This document shows, in pieces, positions 41,678 to 50,609 of a stretch of DNA of 64,000 nucleotides (position 1 is the stretch's first letter; the number at the start of each line of letters is the position of its first letter). This DNA is from Firmicutes bacterium UBA3553 (GTDB lineage Bacteria > Bacillota > Clostridia > Tissierellales > Sedimentibacteraceae): NCBI GenBank assembly GCA_002381185.1, contig DFOA01000064.1, forward strand, positions 75,687 through 139,686. The letters are read 5' to 3'. The position numbers were made by a program, and so were the translations under genes. The notes beneath the pieces were generated by a model. The model ran no database searches, was not told where the DNA came from, and saw nothing but the letters and a program-made list of their open reading frames with translations.

Positions 41678-41706
41678 ATTATATTATTTTGTTAACATAA
41701 TGTCAA
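41678..41706 (-). promoter_or_regulatory. consensus promoter of the hnd hydrogenase operon
   Basis: On the minus strand TTGACA (41706-41701) and TATAAT (41683-41678) have a 17-bp spacer, a perfect sigma-A type promoter. Transcription should begin near 41671, leaving a leader of about 34 nt before the TTG start of hndA. Confidence 0.85.
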
Positions 41707-41944
41707 TCTCTCATTTATTTTTTGATATTATTGCATATTTTTGCTGCTTTATTATTACTTATATTAGCATATATTAGTTTAACGACCCAAAAAACAAACT
41801 AATTTTAATCAGCTTCATATTGTTAAAAAAATTTCAAATTGCTTTTATTATAAACTTCTAAAACCAAGTTTCCTCATTTATATGTCATCGTTTTCTTAAT
41901 TATGATATAAATCTAAGACTAGCAGCAATTTATTTGCTCAGGCA

Positions 41945-41961
41945 CATCATAAGCTATGATG
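41945..41961 (-). terminator. hairpin after parB, possible terminator
   Basis: CATCATA (41945-41951) and TATGATG (41955-41961) are a perfect 7-bp stem directly after the parB stop. No good T-run follows on the minus strand, so termination is uncertain. The rest of the 41707-41944 spacer is AT-rich and shows no gene. Confidence 0.35.
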
Positions 41962-41962
41962 A

Positions 41963-42808
41963 TTATTCTTCTAATTTCAATATGTCCAAAATCCTGTTCA
42001 AATCGTCATTGTTAGTGTATTCAATCTCAATCTTGCCTTTATTTTTATTTCTTTTAATATTTACTTTTGATGAAAATCTTTCTGTTAAAAGCTCTTCTAC
42101 ATAGGCAATAAACTTATCCTTTTCTGGAGCAATTCTTCTTTTTGGTTTCTTTGAATCTCTTACAAGCTTTTCAACTTCTCTTACACTTAAATCTTCTTTT
42201 ATGATTTTGTCAGTCATAATTATTTGTTTTTCCTGAGATAAGCTTAAAATAGCTCTTCCATGGCCGGCTGAAATCTCATTAGTGACAATTTTATTTTTAA
42301 CATATTCATCTAAATTGGAAAGCCTCGTTATGTTTGTGACATAGACTCTTGATTTTCCAACAATATTTGACACTTCCTCCTGAGTTATCCCGTATCGGTC
42401 CATTATAAATTCATATGCGTTTGCTTCATCAATAGGGTTTAAATCTTCTCTTTGAATATTTTCAATCAATGCTATCTCAGATGCATTTTTATTCTCAATA
42501 TCTCTTACTATGCACGGTATACTTTTAATATTTGCATTATTGCAGGCTCTCCATCTTCTTTCTCCTGCAATAATTGTATAAATGTCTCCATCTTTTCTAA
42601 CAATTATAGGTTGGATTACTCCGTACTTTCTTATGGATTCTGTCAGCTCATCAAGTTTGTCCTGTTCAAATATCTTTCGAGGCTGATTTGGATTAGGGCA
42701 TATTAAATTTGTGTCTATTTCTTCTATCCGCTGGCTTTCTTCTTTTTCTAAATCCTCTGGTATCAATGCTGACAAACCCTTACCCAAGGCTTTTCTTTTT
42801 GCTGCCAT
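41963..42808 (-). CDS. parB: chromosome partitioning protein ParB (Spo0J)
   Basis: ParB binds parS sites near the origin, spreads as a CTP-dependent clamp and loads SMC. The 281-residue protein has the N-terminal CTPase domain with NPNQPRKIF (about residues 38-46) and the GERRWRACNN motif (about 81-90). The helix-turn-helix follows (YGITQEEVSNIVGKSRVYVT), and the C-terminal dimer domain ends IEYTNNDDLNRILDILKLEE. It is the last gene of parA-parB, 10 bp after parA. Candidate binding sites are at 31420 and 33309. Confidence 0.95.
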   Translation of the reverse strand: MAAKRKALGKGLSALIPEDLEKEESQRIEEIDTNLICPNPNQPRKIFEQDKLDELTESIRKYGVIQPIIVRKDGDIYTIIAGERRWRACNNANIKSIPCIVRDIENKNASEIALIENIQREDLNPIDEANAYEFIMDRYGITQEEVSNIVGKSRVYVTNITRLSNLDEYVKNKIVTNEISAGHGRAILSLSQEKQIIMTDKIIKEDLSVREVEKLVRDSKKPKRRIAPEKDKFIAYVEELLTERFSSKVNIKRNKNKGKIEIEYTNNDDLNRILDILKLEE

Positions 42809-42818
42809 AAAATCCTCC

Positions 42819-43580
42819 TTAATTGTTTTTTATTATTTCTTCTGAAAGCTTCATATATGCTTCGCTTCCTTTTGAATTTTCATCGTAAAGCATTATAGGC
42901 TGACCAAAGCTTGGCGCTTCTGCCAATCTTACATTTCTTGGTATTACAGTCTTATACACCTTGTTTTTAAAATATTTTTTTACTTCTTCAACAACTTGGG
43001 CTGATAAATTAGTTCTGCCATCGTACATGTTAAGCAAAACACCTTCAATATCAAGCTTAGGATTCAGGTTTTTCTTCACAAGCTTTACAGTATCTATTAA
43101 CTGCCCCACACCTTCCAAAGAATAATATTCACATTGTATAGGTATCAATACAGTGTGTGAAGCGGTAAGTGCGTTTAATGATAATAGACCAAGTGATGGC
43201 GGACAATCTATTATTATAAAGTCATAACTATTATCAATTAAATTCATCTTTTCTTTTAAGGTTTTTTCTCTGTACTTTGTATTTGTAAGCTCAATTTCCG
43301 CTCCGGCAAGCTGTATATTTGCAGGAATTAAATCCAGATTTTCTATTTCTGTTTTATGAATTATTTTATTTATATCAAAATCTTCAATCAATATGTCGTA
43401 AATCGTGTTTTCCAGATTATTTTTATCAACGCCAAAACCGCTTGTTGAATTACCCTGAGGGTCAATGTCAATGCTAAGAACCTTTTTGCCTTTTAAGGCA
43501 AGTGCCGCGCATAGATTTACATTGGTTGTGGTTTTTCCTACACCGCCTTTTTGATTGAATATGCTTATTACTTTAGCCAC
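42819..43580 (-). CDS. parA: chromosome partitioning ATPase ParA (Soj)
   Basis: The 253-residue ATPase has the deviant Walker A motif KGGVGKTTTNVNLCAALA (residues 11-28) with both lysines, FIIIDCPPSLGLLSLNALTA as Walker B region and the C-terminal VIPRNVRLAEAPSFGQP. It works with ParB in origin segregation and, in Bacillus, regulates DnaA. It is located between noc and parB on the minus strand in the standard origin-left order. ATG 43580 is preceded by GAGGGTGATGAAGTG. Confidence 0.96.
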   Translation of the reverse strand: MAKVISIFNQKGGVGKTTTNVNLCAALALKGKKVLSIDIDPQGNSTSGFGVDKNNLENTIYDILIEDFDINKIIHKTEIENLDLIPANIQLAGAEIELTNTKYREKTLKEKMNLIDNSYDFIIIDCPPSLGLLSLNALTASHTVLIPIQCEYYSLEGVGQLIDTVKLVKKNLNPKLDIEGVLLNMYDGRTNLSAQVVEEVKKYFKNKVYKTVIPRNVRLAEAPSFGQPIMLYDENSKGSEAYMKLSEEIIKNN

Positions 43581-43591
43581 TTCATCACCCT

Positions 43592-44380
43592 CTATATGCT
43601 TTTTTTCGGAATTTTTACTTTAATTTCTATATATTCGTCTGACTCATCCTGCTCAAATTTGGCATCTATTCCTGTCTTAACAATTTCATTATATGCATTC
43701 TTAATGGTATTAATGTAAATTTTGTAATTTATAAAATTTCTTACATAACGCTTGTCCCTCATTTTCTTTTCATTTATATCTTCTGCAATAGAATTGACAA
43801 GCTTTTCCGTTTCACTTACATTTAGATCCTTGCTAATGACTTTTTCAATAATATTTAAAAGGAGTTCTTCATCATCAATTTTTAACAGAGCCCTGGCGTG
43901 GCGTTCGCTTAAACCGCCTTCCCTCAGCCTTTGTTTTACTGATTCAGGTAGCTTTAAAATTCTCATTTTATTTGCAATAGTTGACTGTGATTTTCCAAGC
44001 TTTTCTGCAAGCTGCGTCTGGTTTAAATCGAAATCTTCAATAAGTCTTTCATAAGCCATTGCTTCTTCAATGAAATCCAAATCTTCTCTCTGCAAATTTT
44101 CAATTAATGCCATAGCAGCAGATTCTTCTTCTTTAACTTCAATAACAACAGCCGGAATTGTTTCCATGTTTAAAAGCTTAATTGCTTTAAAGCGTCTCTC
44201 TCCTGCCACTATTTCATAAATATCATCGTAAATTTTTCTTACAGTTATAGGCTGTATAATACCATAGTTCTTTATAGATTGGCTTAATTCTTCCAAGGCC
44301 TTGTCATCAAAAATTTTTCTTGGTTGGTTTTTATTAGGAATTATTTTACTAACATCTATATTGACTATATTGCTTATCAA
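43592..44380 (-). CDS. noc: ParB-family nucleoid occlusion protein Noc
   Basis: This second ParB-family gene sits between parA and rsmG, the position of noc in Bacillus. I start it at TTG 44380, 6 nt after AAGGGGGAG, which removes a long overlap with rsmG and leaves 262 residues; the frame also runs up to 44467. The protein has IIPNKNQPRKIF, the GERRFKAIKLL motif, the HTH region LNQTQLAEKLGKSQSTIANK and a C-terminal basic/acidic domain. In Bacillus Noc blocks division over the nucleoid. The N-terminal membrane-binding amphipathic segment typical of Bacillus Noc is not evident with this short start. Confidence 0.82.
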   Translation of the reverse strand: MISNIVNIDVSKIIPNKNQPRKIFDDKALEELSQSIKNYGIIQPITVRKIYDDIYEIVAGERRFKAIKLLNMETIPAVVIEVKEEESAAMALIENLQREDLDFIEEAMAYERLIEDFDLNQTQLAEKLGKSQSTIANKMRILKLPESVKQRLREGGLSERHARALLKIDDEELLLNIIEKVISKDLNVSETEKLVNSIAEDINEKKMRDKRYVRNFINYKIYINTIKNAYNEIVKTGIDAKFEQDESDEYIEIKVKIPKKSI

Positions 44381-44393
44381 GAAATTCTCCCCC

Positions 44394-45107
44394 TTACACC
44401 AATGGCTCTTTGCTTGGTTTTCCCGCTTTACGCGGATATTTTGTATTTGTCGGTTCATACTTTTCAATTATAACTATTTTTCTTACAATATCCGTTCCAG
44501 GTAAACTAATTTCCCTGATTTCACTGACCTTTCCGCCCAGCTTCTTTATTGCATTTTCCGAACTTGAAATTTCCGAGGAAATATTTTCGCTTTTATATGC
44601 TGCAAAATATCCCCCGACTTTAACAAATGGAAGGCAGTATTCGCAAAGTACATTAAGCGGTGCCACTGCCCTTGATACGCAAATGTCAAATTTCTCTCTG
44701 TAATTTTTATTTTGCCCAAAATCCTCGGCTCTGCCATGTATAAGTTCAACACTTTCAAGCCCCAGGTCCTTTGCAACTTCAGCCAAAAAATCAATTCTTT
44801 TTCTTAAACTGTCCAATAGAGTAACTTTATAATTGTCATTTACAATTTTTAAAGGATAACCTGGAAAACCCCCTCCGGTACCCACATCAATTATGCTCTT
44901 TTTTTCATTTAATGTTCCGGAGTTTAGCAACAAAACACTGTCCAGAAAATGCTTGACATAAATTTCTTCATCGTCTTCTATGGATGTAATATTGATTTTC
45001 TGGTTCCACTCTTTTAAAAGATCTCGGTATTTAACAAAATTATTTTCAATTTCACTGCTGTAGGGAATATTCAGTTGTTTAAATCCATCTTCCAATGTTT
45101 TTATCAA
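44394..45107 (-). CDS. rsmG: 16S rRNA (guanine-N7) methyltransferase RsmG
   Basis: RsmG (GidB) methylates G527 of 16S rRNA using S-adenosylmethionine. The 237-residue protein has the SAM-binding motif DVGTGGGFPGYPLKI (about residues 71-85) and the CVSRAVAPLNVLCEYCLPFV segment. Its start is TTG 45107, placed by AAGGAGAATACC. The C-terminal tail YEPTNTKYPRKAGKPSKEPL is the usual family ending. It lies 13 bp downstream of mnmG. Confidence 0.95.
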   Translation of the reverse strand: MIKTLEDGFKQLNIPYSSEIENNFVKYRDLLKEWNQKINITSIEDDEEIYVKHFLDSVLLLNSGTLNEKKSIIDVGTGGGFPGYPLKIVNDNYKVTLLDSLRKRIDFLAEVAKDLGLESVELIHGRAEDFGQNKNYREKFDICVSRAVAPLNVLCEYCLPFVKVGGYFAAYKSENISSEISSSENAIKKLGGKVSEIREISLPGTDIVRKIVIIEKYEPTNTKYPRKAGKPSKEPLV

Positions 45108-45120
45108 GGTATTCTCCTTT

Positions 45121-47010
45121 TTAATTATTATTGTAAGTCATCAAATAAATTAAAAGCACATTTATATCTGAAGGTGAAACTCCTGATATTCTTGATGCCT
45201 GGCCTATTGAATCCGGTCTGATTTTATCAAGTTTCTGTCTTGCTTCCAATCTTAAGCTGCCGACTTTGCCGTAGTCAATGTCTTTTGGTATTCTCTTGTT
45301 TTCAAGTTTTTTAAACTGCTCAACCTGATTTATCTGCTTTGAAATATAACCTTCATATTTTATGACTGTTTCCACATAATCCTTAATCTCCTTTTTCAGG
45401 AGCGGCCTTCCTTCATCCAGAGAAAATGTATTGTCATAGTTTAATTCTACTCTTTTTAAAAGTTCATAAAGACTTGAAGGCATTTTCAGCGGCACGCTGC
45501 CTATGTTCTCCAATATCTCATTCACTTCCGTTTTCGGAGTAATTTTTATATTTTTAAGTCTTTCTATTTCATTTTCAATTTGCTGCTTCTTATTTTTAAA
45601 TCTCTTATACCTTTCTTCAGTTACAAGACCCGCCTCATAGCCTTTTTCTGTAAGTCTTTCATCTGCATTGTCCTGCCTCAAGAGCAATCTGTACTCTGCT
45701 CTTGATGTCATCATACGATAAGGTTCATTGGTTCCCTTTGTAACCAAGTCATCTATCAGGACACCTATATATGCCTCTGAACGGTCTAAAACAAGAGGTT
45801 CTCTGTTTTTTAAGCTCATAACCGCATTTATGCCGGCAATCAATCCCTGTGCAGCTGCTTCTTCGTAACCGGAACTGCCATTTACCTGTCCCGCAAAGAA
45901 TAAATTTTTAATGCTTATTAACTCTAAGCTCAATTTCAGCTGTGTGGGGTCTATGCAGTCATATTCAATAGCATAAGCGGGTCTCATAATCTGAGCATTT
46001 TCCAGCCCTATCATTGACCTGTACATTGGAATCTGTACTTCATAGGGCAATGATGATGACATTCCCTGGATATACATTTCTTTTGTGTCTAATCCTTCAG
46101 GTTCAACGAAGAGCTGATGCCTTTCTTTGTCTGAAAATTTTACTACCTTATCTTCTATTGAAGGGCAGTATCTCGGTCCTATGCTTTTTATAACTCCTTC
46201 GTACAAAGGTGATCTGTTCAGATTTTCTTTTATAATATTGTGAGTTTCTTCAGTTGTATAAGTTATATAGCATGGAACCTGATTAATATCTATTTTATCA
46301 GTCATAAATGAAAATGGTATTACTTCTTCATCACCTGACTGAATTTCCATTTTTTCATAGTTTATTGAATCAGAATGTATTCTGGCAGGAGTACCGGTCT
46401 TAAATTTTCTAAGCTGTATGCCAAGATTCATCAATGACTCTGAAAGTTCATTTGCGGGAGCTAACCCATCAGGTCCTGATGAGTAATTTAATTCTCCTAT
46501 ATAAATCCTTCCCTTAAGATAGGTTCCGGTTGTTATTATTACTGCCTTTGCATTGTAGTATGCACCAAGCTTTGTATATATGTTAAAACTTCCGTCGTCC
46601 ATAACCTTAAGTCCGGTAACCTCGGACTGCATAATTTTAAGATTTTCCTGGTCTTCCATTACCTTTTTCATTTCTGTGTGGTATTTTCTTTTATCTGCCT
46701 GCGCCCTTAAGGAATGTACTGCCGGTCCCTTAGAGCGATTCAACATCTTACATTGTATCATAGTCTTATCTATATTTAAAGCCATTTCTCCGCCAAGCGC
46801 ATCTATTTCCCTGACCAGATGACCTTTGGCAGTACCTCCGATGTTAGGATTGCACGGCATCATTGCTATTGAATCAAGACTCATTGTAAGCACTATGGTC
46901 TTCATTCCAAGACGTGCAGAAGCCAAGGATGCTTCACATCCAGCATGGCCGGCTCCGATAACTGCCACATCTACGCTTTCAGCAAGAAAATCTCTTACTC
47001 TTTCTTCCAT
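45121..47010 (-). CDS. mnmG: tRNA uridine-5-carboxymethylaminomethyl modification enzyme MnmG
   Basis: MnmG (GidA) works with MnmE to modify the wobble uridine of several tRNAs. The 629-residue flavoprotein has the FAD dinucleotide motif VIGAGHAGCEASLASARLG (about residues 17-35), the MnmG signatures PCNPNIGGTAKGHLVREIDA and GLFF-type LFFAGQVNGSSGYEEAAAQG, and the C-terminal helical domain that meets MnmE. It lies between mnmE and rsmG, 13 bp from each, in one origin-left operon. Confidence 0.97.
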   Translation of the reverse strand: MEERVRDFLAESVDVAVIGAGHAGCEASLASARLGMKTIVLTMSLDSIAMMPCNPNIGGTAKGHLVREIDALGGEMALNIDKTMIQCKMLNRSKGPAVHSLRAQADKRKYHTEMKKVMEDQENLKIMQSEVTGLKVMDDGSFNIYTKLGAYYNAKAVIITTGTYLKGRIYIGELNYSSGPDGLAPANELSESLMNLGIQLRKFKTGTPARIHSDSINYEKMEIQSGDEEVIPFSFMTDKIDINQVPCYITYTTEETHNIIKENLNRSPLYEGVIKSIGPRYCPSIEDKVVKFSDKERHQLFVEPEGLDTKEMYIQGMSSSLPYEVQIPMYRSMIGLENAQIMRPAYAIEYDCIDPTQLKLSLELISIKNLFFAGQVNGSSGYEEAAAQGLIAGINAVMSLKNREPLVLDRSEAYIGVLIDDLVTKGTNEPYRMMTSRAEYRLLLRQDNADERLTEKGYEAGLVTEERYKRFKNKKQQIENEIERLKNIKITPKTEVNEILENIGSVPLKMPSSLYELLKRVELNYDNTFSLDEGRPLLKKEIKDYVETVIKYEGYISKQINQVEQFKKLENKRIPKDIDYGKVGSLRLEARQKLDKIRPDSIGQASRISGVSPSDINVLLIYLMTYNNN

Positions 47011-47023
47011 CTTGTTCCTCTTT

Positions 47024-48451
47024 CTATTTACCTATGCAAAATTCATTAAATATCTTATCCATTAAATCATCACTTACAGATTTTCCAACAATTAAACCCA
47101 AGCAGTCCATTGCCTGTTTTAAGTCAATTTCAATAAAATCTACTGTCATACCGCTATTTACGGAATATAAAACTTCTTCCAGACTCTTTTTTGCTTTTAT
47201 CAGCAAGTCCTTGTGTCTAACGTTGTTTATAATCAATTCATCGCTTACGTTTATTGTGCCTTCAAAAAACATCTTGCTTATTTTATCAATAATAGTTTCT
47301 AATCCCTGGTTTTTAACCACTGATATATTGATTGCTTCTTTTTCTATAATTTCGTGTTCGCTCAAATCAAGTTTTGTTTCTAAATCAGTCTTATTTTTTA
47401 TATATATAACTCTTTTATTTTTAATATAATCCAATATTTTTTTATCTTCTTCTTCAAGCTCTCTTGATGAATCAAAAAGCATAATTATCAAATCAGCTTC
47501 ATTAACCTTTTGAAGAGCTTTTTCAACACCAATTTTTTCTACCTTATCCTCTGTTTCTCTTATGCCGGCCGTATCTATTATCCTGAGCGGAACACCTTTA
47601 ATATTCACATACTCCTCTATGGTATCCCTTGTTGTTCCCGGTACTTCTGTCACTATGGCACGATTTTCATTTAAAAGAAAATTCATGAGAGATGATTTTC
47701 CTACGTTCGGCTTTCCTAAAATTACAGTCTTAATTCCTTCCTTAAATATCTTTCCAGTATCTGCCGTCTTAATTAATCTTTCAAGTTCTTTTATTATATT
47801 TTCACTTAGCTCTCTGACTTTATTAACAGTAACTTCATCTTCATCATACTCGGGAAAGTCTATATTGACCTCTATGTTTGCAAGAATATCCATAATTTCG
47901 TCAATTATTTCATTTATTTGTTTAGACAATCTTCCTTCTAAATGATTTACCGATATTTCATGACTTGAATCTGTCTTGGAATTTATTATATCAATAACCG
48001 CTTCTGCCTGAGCCAGGTCTATTCTTCCGTTAAGAAATGCTCTTTTGGTAAATTCTCCTCTTTCTGCTGTTCTGCAGCCATGTTCAAGAACTGTTTCCAA
48101 TATTTTTTTAGCTGAAATGATTCCTCCATGGCAGTTAATTTCTATTATATCTTCTCTTGTGTAGGTGTGCGGACCCTTCATGTAGGATAGCAACACTTCA
48201 TCAATTACCCTCTGATTTTTATCTACAATATATCCGTAATGAAGATATCTCGGCTTCAAATTTATATGTTGATTACTGTCTTCATTATACACATCACAAG
48301 TTTCTGACCGATTGCTGTCTGACAGTTTCTTAATTTTCTTTACAAATATTTTTTCTGCAATGCTTAATGCATCATCTCCGCTTATTCTTATTATATTAAT
48401 GCCTGAGTTACCGAGAAATGTAGCAATTGCAGCTATTGTATCAGTATACAT
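47024..48451 (-). CDS. mnmE: tRNA modification GTPase MnmE
   Basis: The 475-residue protein has an N-terminal folate-binding domain (DTIAAIATFLGNSGINIIRI), a G domain inserted in a helical domain and the C-terminal catalytic cysteine in FCIGK. The G motifs are GKPNVGKSSLMN (about residues 234-245), TTRD, DTAGIRETE and NKTD, all intact. It partners MnmG. ATG 48451 has a TGCGGTGG region upstream. A terminator separates it from jag, so mnmE starts its own transcription unit with mnmG-rsmG-noc-parA-parB. Confidence 0.97.
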   Translation of the reverse strand: MYTDTIAAIATFLGNSGINIIRISGDDALSIAEKIFVKKIKKLSDSNRSETCDVYNEDSNQHINLKPRYLHYGYIVDKNQRVIDEVLLSYMKGPHTYTREDIIEINCHGGIISAKKILETVLEHGCRTAERGEFTKRAFLNGRIDLAQAEAVIDIINSKTDSSHEISVNHLEGRLSKQINEIIDEIMDILANIEVNIDFPEYDEDEVTVNKVRELSENIIKELERLIKTADTGKIFKEGIKTVILGKPNVGKSSLMNFLLNENRAIVTEVPGTTRDTIEEYVNIKGVPLRIIDTAGIRETEDKVEKIGVEKALQKVNEADLIIMLFDSSRELEEEDKKILDYIKNKRVIYIKNKTDLETKLDLSEHEIIEKEAINISVVKNQGLETIIDKISKMFFEGTINVSDELIINNVRHKDLLIKAKKSLEEVLYSVNSGMTVDFIEIDLKQAMDCLGLIVGKSVSDDLMDKIFNEFCIGK

Positions 48452-48526
48452 CTTACCACCGCATCTTTCTGATTTATATATATTCTACATTAATTAACAA
48501 AAAAAGTACATAACAATTTAAACAAA

Positions 48527-48550
48527 TATAACCCGGACACCCGGGTTATA
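48527..48550 (-). terminator. intrinsic terminator after jag
   Basis: TATAACCCGG (48527-48536) pairs perfectly with CCGGGTTATA (48541-48550) around ACAC. On the minus strand TTTGTTTAAATTG follows. It ends the rpmH-rnpA-yidD-yidC-jag unit. Confidence 0.8.
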
Positions 48551-48562
48551 AAAAATTCATTG

Positions 48563-49189
48563 CTATTTTATATCTATTACAACTTTTCTGTAAGGCTCTT
48601 CACCTTCCGAATAGGTTATAATATCTGTTGCATCCTGCAATGTTGAATGTATAATTCTTCTTTCATAAGGATTCATTGGCTCAAGTCTGACTTTATGCTT
48701 GTAATATCTGCATTTATCAGCCATTTTATTTGCCAGTTTCTTTAGGGTTTCTTCTCTTTTTGCTCTGTAGTCTTCAACATTGAAAATTACTCTTACGTAA
48801 TTTTGTCTTCCTTTGTTGACTATTAAATTTAAAAGAAATTGAATTTCATCTAAATTCTTCCCTCTTTTTCCTATAATTATTCCTTTGTCATCTTCATTGA
48901 TTTTAACAATGTCAACCTTCAATACGTTATCTGAAAAATCTACCACATAATCTGCCACTATGTCCATTTTTTTAAGCAATACGTCAAAAAATTTCTTTGT
49001 TCTTTCTTCCGGACCATTGGTAACTGTAACTTTAACTTTTGCATTCTTGCTTCCAATCAAACCAAATAAGCCTTTTGACGGTTCATTGATTACTTCAATT
49101 TCGACTTCTTCTCTTTCCGCTTCGAGTTCCGCTAACGCTGCCTTAACAGCTTCTTCGACAGTAGTCCTTTCAATAGTTACATTTTTCAT
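48563..49189 (-). CDS. jag: RNA-binding protein Jag (KhpB)
   Basis: The 208-residue protein has the Jag N-terminal domain (about 1-50, with EVINEPSKGLFGLIGSKNAK), a KH domain with GKRGKNLDEIQFLLNLIVNK (about 112-131) and a C-terminal R3H domain (LEPMNPYERRIIHSTLQD). Proteins of this type bind small RNAs and mRNAs and affect cell elongation. Its ATG follows directly on the yidC stop (TAGATG) with AAGGAGG upstream, so the two are translationally coupled. Confidence 0.94.
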   Translation of the reverse strand: MKNVTIERTTVEEAVKAALAELEAEREEVEIEVINEPSKGLFGLIGSKNAKVKVTVTNGPEERTKKFFDVLLKKMDIVADYVVDFSDNVLKVDIVKINEDDKGIIIGKRGKNLDEIQFLLNLIVNKGRQNYVRVIFNVEDYRAKREETLKKLANKMADKCRYYKHKVRLEPMNPYERRIIHSTLQDATDIITYSEGEEPYRKVVIDIK

Positions 49190-50008
49190 CTATTTTAATT
49201 CCTCCTTAGGATTTTTGGACGAATTCATAACAATGTACTGCTGTACTAATTGAAATACATTTGATACAACCCAATACAAGCCTAAACCTGCAGGGAATTG
49301 AATACCAAATATAAATATCATTATTGGCATCATAGTATTCATTGATTTTTGAGTTGCTTCCTGCTGTTCATTCACTGATGGCTGTGATGATGATGTCATT
49401 TTGGTTGTAAAGTATGTTGTAAGAGCCGAAACAGCGGCTAATATAGGAACTGCCGCTCCTATGAACGGAAGAGTCATTCCTCCCATTGAAAGACCATTAA
49501 CAATACCAACCAAACTTTCACTTACACCTTTAGCCACATCCTCTAAAACAAATATGTGATTTTCTGTAAAGCCCAAATCCTTAATCCATAAAAACGATTT
49601 ATTTATTGAATCAAAAAATGCCTGATTTTCAAAAACATATTTAACCGGCTGCTGTATTACATAAAAGAAAGATATTAGTATTGGAAATTGAATAAGCATC
49701 GGCAGACATCCTGAAAAAGGACTGTAATTTGCTTCCTTGTACAACTCCATTTGTTTTCTTTGCAATGTCTGGGGATCTTTTCCGTATTTTTCCTGTAATT
49801 CTTTTATCTTCGGATTCATTTCCTGCATTTTTTTCATGGATTTTGTCTGCTTCAATGTAAATGGCAGCATTATCGCTTTGAATATTATTGTAGACAATAT
49901 TATTGCAATTGCATATGCAGAAACATATTGAGAATCCAATCCTGATACCATGTTGTATAACAATTTAACAAGCATGCCCATTGGCTTTGCTATAAAATCT
50001 AAATTCAT
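49190..50008 (-). CDS. yidC: membrane protein insertase YidC
   Basis: The 272-residue Oxa1/YidC family insertase has five predicted membrane segments. The first transmembrane helix is followed by a charged helical loop (KQTKSMKKMQEMNPKIKELQ) and the substrate groove helices (PFSGCLPMLIQFPILISFFY). It lacks the large periplasmic domain of Gram-negative YidC. No lipobox cysteine is evident at the N-terminus, unlike SpoIIIJ of Bacillus. ATG 50008 follows GAGGATAATAA. Confidence 0.94.
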   Translation of the reverse strand: MNLDFIAKPMGMLVKLLYNMVSGLDSQYVSAYAIAIILSTIIFKAIMLPFTLKQTKSMKKMQEMNPKIKELQEKYGKDPQTLQRKQMELYKEANYSPFSGCLPMLIQFPILISFFYVIQQPVKYVFENQAFFDSINKSFLWIKDLGFTENHIFVLEDVAKGVSESLVGIVNGLSMGGMTLPFIGAAVPILAAVSALTTYFTTKMTSSSQPSVNEQQEATQKSMNTMMPIMIFIFGIQFPAGLGLYWVVSNVFQLVQQYIVMNSSKNPKEELK

Positions 50009-50023
50009 TTATTATCCTCCGTA

Positions 50024-50242
50024 TTATTTCAAAGGATCATACCCTCCGGGGTTGAAGGGATGGCATCTCAGTATTCTTCGAATACCTAAATATGAGCCTT
50101 TAAAGAAACCATATTTTTGTAATGCTTCAACAAAATATTGAGAACATGTAGGGTAAAACCTGCAATGTCTGACAGCTGAACGTGAAGAAAATTTCTGATA
50201 AATTCGTATAATAAAAATCAATAGTTTACTTATTTGAATCAC
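50024..50242 (-). CDS. yidD: membrane protein insertion efficiency factor YidD
   Basis: This 72-residue protein contains the YidD signature: RIYQKFSS, then CRFYPTCSQYFVEALQKYG and FFKGSYLGIRRILRCHPFNP, with the three conserved cysteines. It sits between rnpA and yidC as in most bacteria and assists YidC-dependent insertion. The start is GTG 50242, overlapping the end of rnpA by 17 bp, so translation is coupled. Confidence 0.94.
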   Translation of the reverse strand: MIQISKLLIFIIRIYQKFSSRSAVRHCRFYPTCSQYFVEALQKYGFFKGSYLGIRRILRCHPFNPGGYDPLK

Positions 50243-50567
50243 CCTTTAATAAACTTTTTCTTCTCATTAATTTATTAAATGATTTTTCCAGACTCTTGTA
50301 ATCGGACTCTGTTGCATTAACCCTGGCCATAATGACAATATCATAGCCTTCTTTGAAATTACACTCATTTAATCTAACTATTTCCTTCAGCCTTCTTCTT
50401 ATAACGTTCCTCGATACTGCTTTCTTTATTTTTTTTGCGGCTGTAAAACCAAATCTGTTGTATCCGAAATTATTTTTTTTCACAAACAAAACAAGATTAT
50501 AATCAGAAATCGAATCATTGCAATTATAAACTGATTTGTATTCTATATTTTTTTTTATTATTATCAT
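50226..50567 (-). CDS. rnpA: ribonuclease P protein component
   Basis: RnpA helps the catalytic RNA of RNase P to process tRNA 5' ends. The 113-residue basic protein has the RNR signature in GFTAAKKIKKAVSRNVIRRR and continues LKEIVRLNE, close to the family pattern. ATG 50567 is preceded by AAGGTAAGATTATA. It follows rpmH, from which it is separated by a hairpin terminator overlapping the rpmH stop codon. Confidence 0.95.
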   Translation of the reverse strand: MIIIKKNIEYKSVYNCNDSISDYNLVLFVKKNNFGYNRFGFTAAKKIKKAVSRNVIRRRLKEIVRLNECNFKEGYDIVIMARVNATESDYKSLEKSFNKLMRRKSLLKGDSNK

Positions 50568-50609
50568 TATAATCTTACCTTAATGTTCTGTTGTTTCTAA
50601 TTGGAATAA

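Noticed and set aside
48527..48550. CCCGGG-containing palindrome as a Noc-binding site
   Set aside because: It does not match ATTTCCCGGGAAAT; it has the position and tail of a terminator after jag.
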